DNA of 13,399 nt from WRDS01 sp964492775. GTDB taxonomy: Bacteria > Actinomycetota > Coriobacteriia > Anaerosomatales > PHET01. Positions 1 to 5,785 of the stretch are shown piece by piece. Below the pieces are notes generated by a model, which was not told the origin of the DNA, made no database searches, and was given only the letters and a program-made list of their open reading frames with translations. How positions within the stretch are numbered: the first letter of the stretch is position 1; the number at the start of each line of letters is the position of its first letter. The translations under genes and the position numbers were made by a program. The DNA is taken from positions 1 through 13,399 of the forward strand of contig CAZBLH010000038.1 of the NCBI GenBank assembly GCA_964492775.1, given 5' to 3'.

Positions 1-274
1 CGAAGTGGCCGATGCGGCACTTGGCCATGACGGGGATGCTCACGGCCTCGACGATCTCGGCAACCTTCGTGGGGTCAGCCATACGCGCCACGCCACCGAC
101 GGCGCGAATGTCAGCGGGCACGCGCTCCAGCGCCATGACCGCGACCGCACCGGCGTCCTCGGCGACCTTGGCCTGCTCGGCGGTAACGACATCCATGATG
201 ACGCCGCCCTTGAGCATCTCGGCAAGGCCGGTCTTGACGCGTAGGGTCCCTACTTCACGATTGGTCTCAGACAC
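1..274 (-). CDS. pdxS: Pyridoxal 5'-phosphate synthase lyase subunit PdxS, N-terminal part (cut by window edge)
   Basis: PdxS condenses ribose 5-phosphate, glyceraldehyde 3-phosphate and ammonia (delivered by the PdxT glutaminase) into PLP in the cytosol. The 91 visible residues match the family closely: KGGVIMDV at 22-29 with the substrate-binding Asp28, AGAVAVMALERVPADIR at 41-57, GGVARMADP at 60-68, and PVMAKCRIGH at 81-90, where Lys85 is the expected Schiff-base lysine. A complete PdxS has about 290-300 residues, so roughly two thirds lies left of the window; pdxT, often the next gene, would also be there. The start is GTG at 274, chosen because AGAGGGAG lies about 8 nt upstream and the family begins a few residues before VKTG. 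The family is certain; only the exact start is open. Confidence 0.96.
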   Translation of the reverse strand, partial: MSETNREVGTLRVKTGLAEMLKGGVIMDVVTAEQAKVAEDAGAVAVMALERVPADIRAVGGVARMADPTKVAEIVEAVSIPVMAKCRIGHF

Positions 275-349
275 GAAGCCACTCCCTCTGACGATGATCG
301 CCGCGTGAGCCCGCGACAGTGGGTCACGAGATTACCGATGGAAACCAAG

Positions 350-379
350 ATTGTACCTGTGGGACTTGCGGGGCAACAA
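350..379 (-). promoter_or_regulatory. Candidate promoter for pdxS
   Basis: Read on the minus strand, a TACAAT -10 hexamer (350-355) is preceded after 18 bp by TTGTTG (374-379). The predicted transcript would start near 343 and carry a leader of about 70 nt before the pdxS GTG. The -10 is near consensus, the -35 matches only in TTG. It sits in the 139-bp gap between pdxS and the DUF3048 gene, both on the minus strand, so pdxS is probably transcribed separately. Confidence 0.4.
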
Positions 380-413
380 GGTCAGGTGAGCGAAAACATG
401 CTCGTCTCGCCTG

Positions 414-1454
414 TTACTTCATCGTGATGGCCCCATCGAGCGGGATCACCTGGAACCACGTGCGCCCCTGCACCAGCTTGATCGGCCGACCCTCGGCGTC
501 GGTGAACTTGGGCGGCGCGTCCGGCGAGCCGGTCCACGTGCCGTCGAACCGCTGCCCGCCCCGGAAGATCGAGACGCGGTTCTTGCTGCCTAGATCGATG
601 TTATAGGTGACCGAGCCACGCACGTCGCGGCTCGCGACGGTGTACTTCGCCCACATGACCACGACGTTGTCGGCCGTTACCTGCTTTCCGGTCGCCGCGT
701 CGTTGTGCGCAGCACCGTTGTTGAAGCGCAGGTACTGCCCGTTCTGGTACACCCAGCGCACTCGATTCGCCTGGGAGAAGGGGATGTCGATTTCGGTGAC
801 GGTCGGCGTCGACTCCTCCGTGCGGTTCACGAACTGCAGCCCCGTCGGGATTACTGTGGTCTCGTAGCCGCGCTCCTGCGCCGTGGCGTGCGCCTTGGCG
901 GTTTCAAGGAAGAGGTTGTGCGGCGCGCGCCTGCTGCGATCGCGAACGTAGGGCTTGGTCACACCCGCATCCTCCGAGAGGTTCGGCAGGTTCGCGTTGC
1001 GGATCGCGGCGTTCACCGAGCTGCTGGCGCCGGAGAAGAAGAAGAGACCCTGGTACTGCGGGACAATCCATATATCCGACAATCGAGCGCTACGCACCGG
1101 CCCCACTCGCGCGGGCAGCTCGCTGTGGAAGATGCAGTTGAAGCGCGTCACGCCGCCCTCGGCGATCGACTCGTACACGACGTCGGCCGAGCCGATGCCG
1201 GTCTGAGGCCTCGATGCGGCCGAGTTCTCAATCTTCACCGAAAGCGGGCGGCGGCTAAGGGTCGCGGGATCAGTCGCCTTCTTGCCGGTGAACGGCCAGC
1301 GCGCCGCTTCCGCAGGCCGCGGAACAGTCCGCTCCCTGTCGGCGGTCGGCCAAGGCGTCGTCACTTCGGCAGGAGTCTTCTTGCAGCCGGTCAGGACGAT
1401 CGGCGCAAGCACCGCGAGCGCGACGGCGGCAATGAGTAGCTTCCTTCGGGTCAT
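414..1454 (-). CDS. DUF3048 domain-containing lipoprotein (YerB-like)
   Basis: Predicted secreted lipoprotein of 346 residues; its biochemical role is not established. The N-terminus is a typical lipoprotein signal: MTRRK, a hydrophobic stretch at about 6-21, then the lipobox LTGC with Cys24 as the lipidated residue. A low-complexity Pro/Thr linker follows (about 25-65). The DUF3048 N-terminal domain begins around RPLSVKIENSAASRPQTG (69-86) with DVVYESIAEGG and the PVRSAR segment; the C-terminal domain with VVVMWAKY and the FDGTW motif covers the last ~120 residues. The ATG at 1454 is preferred over an in-frame GTG at 1460, because that GTG overlaps the GAAGGAG ribosome-binding site, which is correctly spaced for the ATG. 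Lgt, encoded nearby, would be the enzyme attaching the diacylglyceryl group. Confidence 0.93.
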   Translation of the reverse strand: MTRRKLLIAAVALAVLAPIVLTGCKKTPAEVTTPWPTADRERTVPRPAEAARWPFTGKKATDPATLSRRPLSVKIENSAASRPQTGIGSADVVYESIAEGGVTRFNCIFHSELPARVGPVRSARLSDIWIVPQYQGLFFFSGASSSVNAAIRNANLPNLSEDAGVTKPYVRDRSRRAPHNLFLETAKAHATAQERGYETTVIPTGLQFVNRTEESTPTVTEIDIPFSQANRVRWVYQNGQYLRFNNGAAHNDAATGKQVTADNVVVMWAKYTVASRDVRGSVTYNIDLGSKNRVSIFRGGQRFDGTWTGSPDAPPKFTDAEGRPIKLVQGRTWFQVIPLDGAITMK

Positions 1455-1481
1455 GGGCACTCCTTCGTGAAGTCAGGTTGC

Positions 1482-1487
1482 AGTCTA
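1482..1487 (-). promoter_or_regulatory. Candidate -10 box for the DUF3048 lipoprotein gene
   Basis: TAGACT on the minus strand lies 27 bp before the chosen ATG, giving a short leader of about 20 nt that still contains the AAGGAG site. No convincing -35 hexamer is seen at 16-18 bp, so this is a weak call. Confidence 0.3.
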
Positions 1488-1506
1488 GCCCAACCGGAGG
1501 TCGCAT

Positions 1507-1524
1507 GAAGCGCGAGCGCGCTTC
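1507..1524. repeat. Perfect 8-bp inverted repeat in the divergent intergenic region
   Basis: GAAGCGCG and CGCGCTTC are separated by AG. It lies between the DUF3048 lipoprotein gene (-) and the Cys-rich small gene (+), about 20 bp upstream of the candidate -10 of the former. It could be a protein-binding palindrome or a transcribed hairpin. No U-run follows on either strand, so it is not a standard terminator. Confidence 0.45.
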
Positions 1525-1606
1525 TCGGCACCAAAACGTCATGGTGGTCAACTCGCGTTCTCCCAGCGCCGATGAATACGGTGGAGCGACGAGACGAGGA
1601 GCACCG

Positions 1607-1810
1607 ATGCCCTGTTACCTGCTGCACATGGTCGAGATGCCGGAGCCCAAGCCCTACGACGACCCGGACCTGAAGGACCTCGTCGGCGAGTTCCCCCGCC
1701 TCTTCTGCGCCTACTGCAACCCGCCGCAGTCGCTCAGGCCATCGGACTCGTCACGCTGCCTCGAGCGCGAGTCCCCTTGCTGGAAGCCCGCCGATCAGAT
1801 CTGTCCCTGA
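1607..1810 (+). CDS. Small cysteine-rich protein, function unknown
   Basis: A 67-residue protein I do not recognise. It has six cysteines (3, 34, 37, 51, 58, 66), including a CAYC pair and SPCW, in an otherwise acidic and proline-rich chain; this suggests a small metal-binding or disulfide-bonded module, but the fold is not identifiable by eye. The ATG at 1607 is supported by a GACGAGGAG ribosome-binding site about 6 nt upstream. The same frame is open back to 1478, but that extension has an Arg-rich, non-conserved look and no better start signal. The 3' end overlaps the end of lgt by 16 bp tail-to-tail. No signal peptide or membrane segment is visible. The good ribosome-binding site and Cys pattern make it likely real. 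Confidence 0.6.
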   Translation: MPCYLLHMVEMPEPKPYDDPDLKDLVGEFPRLFCAYCNPPQSLRPSDSSRCLERESPCWKPADQICP

Positions 1811-2616
1811 GGTAGCCCCTTCTTGCGCGCCCACGTGATCAGTGCGACCCCGACGACGATCATCGGCAGGCTCAGCAGCTGACCGGTCGTGATGCCGCCG
1901 AACCAGAACCCCATCTGGACGTCGGGCTCGCGAAAGAACTCGGCGATCGTGCGCAACACCCCGTACCCGGCGAGGAACCAGCCGAGCAGCTCGCCCCGCG
2001 GGCGCGGCGGAAGCTTTCGGGCGAGCAGCATCATTATGGCGAAGAGCGCCACACCCTCGAGCGCGGCCTCGTAGAGCTGGGATGGGTGCCGCGCCACATC
2101 GCCCGCCCCCGGAAACACCACGCCCCAAGGGACGCTCGTCTCACGGCCCCAAAGCTCGCCATTCACGAAGTTGGCGAGGCGGCCCAGGAACAGGCCGATC
2201 GGCGCGCCGACACCACCCAAGTCCGCAAGCGTGATCCAAGGCACCTTGAGGATCCTCGCGGCGACGATCCCGCCAGACATAAGCCCAACCAACCCGCCGT
2301 GGAACGACATCCCCCCGTCCCAGATCGCAAGTATGGCGCCGGGATTACCGAGGTAGTACGAGCCTCCATAGATGAGGACGTAGCCTAAGCGCGCTCCGAG
2401 GATCAGTCCGATAACGGCCCACAGCACGACCGTGAGCACATCGTCATCGGTGAGCTCAAGCTCCCACCGGTGGGCAAGCCAGCGCAATACGAACCCCGCA
2501 CCCACGAAACCCACCAGGTACGCGAGCCCATACCAGCGCACGGCGAGCGGGCCGAGCCGAAATGCCACCGGATCGATCTGCGGGAAGGCAAGCGTTGCGA
2601 GCGCAGCAGTATCCAT
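1795..2616 (-). CDS. lgt: Phosphatidylglycerol--prolipoprotein diacylglyceryl transferase Lgt
   Basis: Integral membrane enzyme that moves a diacylglyceryl group from phosphatidylglycerol to the lipobox cysteine of prolipoproteins, the first step of lipoprotein maturation. At 273 residues it has the normal family length and about seven hydrophobic segments. Diagnostic motifs are all present: GGMSFHGGL at 101-109 with the essential His106, GRLANFVNGELWGR at 145-158 with Arg146 (equivalent of E. coli Arg143), HPSQLYEA at 177-184, and RTIAEFFREPD at 222-232. The ATG at 2616 has a GAGGAA ribosome-binding site about 9 nt upstream. It lies 54 bp downstream of lemA on the same strand, so the two are probably co-transcribed. 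The probable substrate in this window is the DUF3048 lipoprotein. Confidence 0.97.
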   Translation of the reverse strand: MDTAALATLAFPQIDPVAFRLGPLAVRWYGLAYLVGFVGAGFVLRWLAHRWELELTDDDVLTVVLWAVIGLILGARLGYVLIYGGSYYLGNPGAILAIWDGGMSFHGGLVGLMSGGIVAARILKVPWITLADLGGVGAPIGLFLGRLANFVNGELWGRETSVPWGVVFPGAGDVARHPSQLYEAALEGVALFAIMMLLARKLPPRPRGELLGWFLAGYGVLRTIAEFFREPDVQMGFWFGGITTGQLLSLPMIVVGVALITWARKKGLPQGQI

Positions 2617-2670
2617 GGAAGGTCGTTCCTCGGCTGTCGTCTTCGGCTGTGATGATCCGCTGGCTGGCGG

Positions 2671-3234
2671 CTAGAACTGTACCTTCGGCGCTACAGCTGC
2701 TTCCGGCTCGGCCTCGAAGTATTCGGCGGCCTTGAACCCAAGCATCCCCGCCACCAGATTGGCCGGGAATGACTGGATCGCTGTGTTGAAGCTCATTACC
2801 GAGTCGTTGTAGAACTGCCGCGCGTACGCGATCTTGCTCTCGGTGTTGGTGAGCTCCTCCTGCAGCTGAATGAAGTTCTGGTTTGCCTTGAGGTCCGGGT
2901 ACGCCTCTGCGAGGGCAAACAGCGACTTCAGGGCGCCGGTGAGCATGTTCTCGGCTTGTCCCTGCTGCTCGACTCCCGTCGCCGACATGGCCATGTTGCG
3001 CGCCTGGATGACCGCTTCAAGAGTCTCACGCTCGTGACCGGCGTACCCTTTGACTGTTTCGACGATGTTGGGGATGAGATCGTAGCGACGCTTGAGCTGC
3101 ACGTCGATCTGCGCCCAAGAGTTCTCGACCCGGTTCCGAAGCTGGATGAGACGGTTGTACAGCGCAATCGCGGCGAACGCGACGGCGATGACCACCACCC
3201 CGAGTGCCAGACACACGAACACGCCCACGCCCAT
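2671..3234 (-). CDS. lemA: LemA family protein
   Basis: A 187-residue membrane-anchored helical protein; LemA proteins are widespread but of unsettled function. One N-terminal transmembrane helix (about residues 3-26) is followed by the family core, LYNRLIQLRNRVENSWAQIDVQLKRRYDLIPNIVETVKGYAGHE, and then long amphipathic helices containing the YPDLKANQNF and AYARQFYNDSV motifs. The C-terminus, PEAAVAPKVQF, is the usual short tail. The ATG at 3234 is preceded by a strong AGAGGAGGAA ribosome-binding site. A possible extended -10, TGCTACGAT, lies at 3285-3293 on the minus strand but has no clear -35. It is followed by lgt and is divergent from the rhomboid gene. Confidence 0.95.
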   Translation of the reverse strand: MGVGVFVCLALGVVVIAVAFAAIALYNRLIQLRNRVENSWAQIDVQLKRRYDLIPNIVETVKGYAGHERETLEAVIQARNMAMSATGVEQQGQAENMLTGALKSLFALAEAYPDLKANQNFIQLQEELTNTESKIAYARQFYNDSVMSFNTAIQSFPANLVAGMLGFKAAEYFEAEPEAAVAPKVQF

Positions 3235-3343
3235 GATCGGTTCCTCCTCTAGTCATTCGCAGGTGCGATAGACTGCGCGGATGTATCGTAGCACCCGAAG
3301 CGACCCGAAGCACCGCCGCGCCCCTTCAGGAGCCTTCCCTCAC

Positions 3344-4063
3344 GTGATACCCATACGACCTGAAACGCGCCCGCCAATCCGTCCGTGGACGACCTGGGCG
3401 CTCATCGCCCTCTGCGTCGCCGCGCTGGTGCGTCTGGCGTCACTGCCTGCCGAGCGAGCCGTCGGTATCTTCGAGGCGCTCGCCGTGGTCCCGCGCCGGT
3501 TCCTGTCACTGCCATGGGACCCGGCGCAGGCGCTGACGCTCATCTCGTCGGCTTTCCTGCACGCTGGCTGGGTCCACCTTGCGGGCAACATGCTGTACCT
3601 GCTCGTGTTCGGGCCGCTCGTCGAGTGGCGCCTCGGCCGAGCGCGCTTCCTTGCGCTCTACCTGGCGGCTGGCGCCGCCGGTGCGCTGTTGCACGTCGCC
3701 GTCTTCCCGACCTCGGATGTGCCGCTCGTAGGGGCAAGCGCCGCCATCGCGGGCGTGCTTGGCGCCCATCTCGTGCTCGAACCGAGGGCACGCGTCACCA
3801 CGGTCATCCCCGTCATCGTGTTCTTCGAACTCGCATCGCTACCGGCGTGGTTCGTCATCGCGCTGTGGTTCGCGCTGCAGCTGGCCTCCGCGCTGGCATC
3901 AATCTCCACGGCTGCTGTCGCGGGCGCTACAACCGTGGCATGGTTCGCCCACCTCGGCGGGTTCGCGATCGGGGCGCTCGCGGCCGCGGTCCATCGGACC
4001 GGGCGTCAATCGCTCGGCAAGAAGCGAAGGGCTAGAACGGGTCCCCGTCGATCTGCGCGATGA
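3344..4063 (+). CDS. Rhomboid family intramembrane serine protease
   Basis: Polytopic membrane protease that cuts substrates within the bilayer; its substrate is unknown. With the GTG start at 3344 the protein has 239 residues and begins MIPIRPETRP, the usual rhomboid opening; an ATG at 3281 in the same frame would add 21 charged residues that the family lacks. AGGAG lies about 11 nt before the GTG. Visible motifs: HxxxN at 78-82 (HLAGN) for the oxyanion hole, EWRLG at 94-98 matching the loop-1 WR motif, the nucleophile Ser132 in GAS, and His203 in AHLGG. GASA replaces the more common GASG around the serine, but the dyad is intact. The Arg/Lys-rich C-terminus (218-239) is cytosolic. Its 3' end overlaps the next gene by 32 bp on the opposite strand. 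Confidence 0.92.
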   Translation: MIPIRPETRPPIRPWTTWALIALCVAALVRLASLPAERAVGIFEALAVVPRRFLSLPWDPAQALTLISSAFLHAGWVHLAGNMLYLLVFGPLVEWRLGRARFLALYLAAGAAGALLHVAVFPTSDVPLVGASAAIAGVLGAHLVLEPRARVTTVIPVIVFFELASLPAWFVIALWFALQLASALASISTAAVAGATTVAWFAHLGGFAIGALAAAVHRTGRQSLGKKRRARTGPRRSAR

Positions 4064-4442
4064 TGTCGTCTGCCGAGTCAACCGCGGCGAGCTGCCTGCG
4101 GAAGTACTCGCAGTACGAGTCGATCGTGGCATCTTCGGCGTCGCCCAACGTGACCCCGCCCGTGAACAGGTCCGCCGATGCGACAGACTCCCCATTCTCG
4201 CCGGTAACCCCGGAGACGACGAACACGCCGCTCCACGCGTTCGGCTCTTGGCTCGAGGAGAGGGCCTCGATCGCCGTGAGCAGGAACTGAGGAACCACGG
4301 CGGTCACATTTATCTCGGTACCGCAGTGGGGGCATACGAACGTAATGTCAGCGCGCGAATGCTCGTTGAGCACCACGTTGTCGATGTCCTCGAGCCCGAC
4401 TTCCACGCTCCCGTCGATGGGGCATTGGATCTGGAACTCCAT
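4032..4442 (-). CDS. Acidic CPxCG-motif protein, function unknown
   Basis: A 136-residue soluble protein that I do not recognise. The N-terminal ~45 residues resemble a degenerate zinc ribbon: QCPID at 6-10 and FVCPHCG at 35-41, giving Cys7, Asp10, Cys37 and Cys40 as possible ligands, so one of the four usual cysteines is replaced. The rest is strongly acidic (for example TGENGESVASAD and the end DDIIAQIDGDPF) with a helical YCEYFRRQL segment at 110-118. The start at 4442 has GGAGG 8 nt upstream; the frame extends upstream to 4643 but that part overlaps azlC and is not coding-like. The last 32 bp overlap the rhomboid gene end. No signal peptide or membrane segment. Confidence 0.78.
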   Translation of the reverse strand: MEFQIQCPIDGSVEVGLEDIDNVVLNEHSRADITFVCPHCGTEINVTAVVPQFLLTAIEALSSSQEPNAWSGVFVVSGVTGENGESVASADLFTGGVTLGDAEDATIDSYCEYFRRQLAAVDSADDIIAQIDGDPF

Positions 4443-4471
4443 ATGAATCGCCTCCACCGTTGACTGTAAGT

Positions 4472-4477
4472 ATTGTA
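4472..4477 (-). promoter_or_regulatory. Candidate -10 box for the CPxCG protein gene
   Basis: TACAAT on the minus strand, 29 bp upstream of the ATG at 4442, would give a leader of about 23 nt that includes the GGAGG site. No good -35 is seen at the normal spacing; the upstream DNA is an almost pure GC stretch. Confidence 0.35.
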
Positions 4478-4532
4478 CCGCTGCCCCGCGCGCGGCACGA
4501 GTACTTGCAACGGTCGCAAGAACCACGCCACG

Positions 4533-4541
4533 TGTTAGGAT
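4533..4541 (+). promoter_or_regulatory. Candidate extended -10 for azlC, placing the transcript start on the ATG
   Basis: TGTTAGGAT (extended -10 with TG at 4533-4534 and hexamer TAGGAT at 4536-4541) ends 7 bp before the azlC ATG at 4549, so transcription would begin at or within a base or two of the start codon. The upstream TCGCAA at 4514-4519, 16 bp from the hexamer, is only a weak -35. The AGGA inside the hexamer could alternatively act as an SD if transcription starts further upstream. Confidence 0.4.
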
Positions 4542-4548
4542 TCTCGCT

Positions 4549-5307
4549 ATGCTTGGCGACGAGACAACGCAAACCACCGACGCATCGCTCGAAACACCCC
4601 CCGCGAACAGCGGGTTCATCTCCGAGTTCCTGCGCGGATGCAAGCTCGGGTTGCCTGTGCTGCTCGGCTACTTCCCGGTTGGCGCTGCGTTCGGGCTCCT
4701 TGCCCGAGAGAGCGGCTTCGGCGTGCTCGCCGCGACGGTCTGCTCTGCTACAGCACTCGCCGGCGCCGGACAGTTCATCGCACTCGCGGTGCTCGGCACC
4801 GGGGCCGGGGCCTCGGCCGCCCTTATCGCTACTGCGGTCGTGAACCTCCGCTACGTGCTCTTCGCCTCAACACTCTCGCCGCACGTCTCGCAGGTGAGGC
4901 TCCCGGGCCTTGCATGGCTCGGCTTCACGCTCACCGACGAGACGTTCGCGGTCAACATCTCCGACCTGAGGACCGGACGCGCCAGCGCCGTATCCATGGC
5001 CTGCGTTGGACTGGTCTCTTGGCTGGGATGGGTCGGTGGCACGCTCGCCGGCACGCTCGCCGCCGAGACCATAGGCGACCCGTCCCGCTTCGGCGTGGAG
5101 TTCGCGATGCCTGCGATGTTCTCGGCGCTGTTCATAGCACTTGCCGAGGACCGTCGCCACATCGCCATCGGAGTGCTTGCGGCCGCCCTCGCACTCATCC
5201 TGCCGGCGCTCGGCGCCGTGGGGATCGAGGTGCCGCAGAGCTGGATCGTGGTGATCGCCTCGATGGCGGCAGCCGCGGTCGCAGTGGTTGTGATTCCCGA
5301 TGAGTGA
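4549..5307 (+). CDS. azlC: AzlC family branched-chain amino acid exporter, large subunit
   Basis: Membrane subunit of the AzlCD (BrnFE-type) exporter, which pumps out leucine, isoleucine, valine and, in some members, methionine. The 252-residue length is normal. A ~25-residue polar N-terminus is followed by the family core GCKLGLPVLLGYFPVGAAFGLLA (30-52), ALAGAGQFIALA, NLRYVLFASTLSPH (98-111) and LTDETFAVN, with about six to seven hydrophobic segments and a hydrophobic C-terminal helix. The azlD ATG overlaps the stop by 8 bp, indicating translational coupling. It is divergent from the CPxCG gene. No convincing SD precedes the ATG apart from AGGA, which is part of a possible -10 box (leaderless start discussed separately). 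Confidence 0.95.
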   Translation: MLGDETTQTTDASLETPPANSGFISEFLRGCKLGLPVLLGYFPVGAAFGLLARESGFGVLAATVCSATALAGAGQFIALAVLGTGAGASAALIATAVVNLRYVLFASTLSPHVSQVRLPGLAWLGFTLTDETFAVNISDLRTGRASAVSMACVGLVSWLGWVGGTLAGTLAAETIGDPSRFGVEFAMPAMFSALFIALAEDRRHIAIGVLAAALALILPALGAVGIEVPQSWIVVIASMAAAAVAVVVIPDE

Positions 5308-5632
5308 GACCCAGAGGGCGATCATCACCGTCATCATCGGCATGGGACTGATCAACTTCAGCTTGCGCTTCGTGCCGCTTGCGCTGCTGTCGCGCATGGA
5401 ACTGCCGAAACCGGTTCGCCGCTGGCTCTCGTTCGTGCCGATCTCGGTGATGGGCGCACTTGTGGCAAGCGAGGTCGTCCACCCCGGCGGCACGACGCCG
5501 CCGGTTCTCACGAGCCCGTACGTCTGGGCATCGCTGCTCACGATGGTCGTCTTCCGGTTCAGCCGAAGCTTTCTCGGGGCGACGCTCGCCGGCGTGGTTG
5601 GTTTCGTAGCTCTGCGCGCCGTCCTCGGCTGA
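5300..5632 (+). CDS. azlD: AzlD family branched-chain amino acid exporter, small subunit
   Basis: Small membrane partner of AzlC, 110 residues, normal for the family. Motifs: an N-terminal helix beginning TVIIGMGLINFSLRFVPL with the characteristic RFVPL/LP segment, then FVPISVMGALVASEVV (45-60), and two further hydrophobic segments, the last FLGATLAGVVGFVALRAVL. It starts inside the end of azlC (8-bp overlap), so the pair is translated as a unit and should form the hetero-oligomeric exporter. The gene downstream, DUF1015, is 153 bp away on the same strand, with inverted repeats between. Confidence 0.94.
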   Translation: MSETQRAIITVIIGMGLINFSLRFVPLALLSRMELPKPVRRWLSFVPISVMGALVASEVVHPGGTTPPVLTSPYVWASLLTMVVFRFSRSFLGATLAGVVGFVALRAVLG

Positions 5633-5637
5633 GGCTG

Positions 5638-5693
5638 GCGCTATCCGCTTGAACCGTATAGCGCGTGCGCAGCGAAGCGAGTATGCGCTACAC
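5638..5693. repeat. Cluster of three related GCGCTA/TAGCGC half-sites (two nested inverted repeats)
   Basis: GCGCTAT (5638-5644) and ATAGCGC (5658-5664) form a perfect 7-bp inverted repeat with a 13-bp spacer. GTATAGCGC (5656-5664) also pairs with GCGCTACAC (5685-5693) with one mismatch across 20 bp. The third arm overlaps a possible -10 hexamer TACACT (5689-5694). The position just after azlD and 90-150 bp before the DUF1015 start fits either an operator for the latter or a weak terminator for azlCD; no U-run follows. Confidence 0.4.
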
Positions 5694-5785
5694 TGCATGC
5701 TTCCCTCGAACCGCGTCCGACCTGTCATCGACTCTCCCGCAACACTGAGAACCCGGCCGAGCCGTTTCCGACACCTGGAGGACTC

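Noticed and set aside
705..1439. Long plus-strand open frame (244 aa)
   Set aside because: Arg/Ala-rich shadow of the DUF3048 lipoprotein gene, which has a signal peptide, an SD and family motifs.
2617..2670. Near-tandem repeat CAGCCGAAGACGA / CAGCCGAGGAACGA between lemA and lgt
   Set aside because: Only two imperfect copies; the second contains the lgt ribosome-binding site. Probably chance.
3281..3343. Upstream ATG for the rhomboid gene
   Set aside because: It would add 21 charged residues before MIPIRPETRP, which is itself the usual rhomboid N-terminus, and it has no SD.
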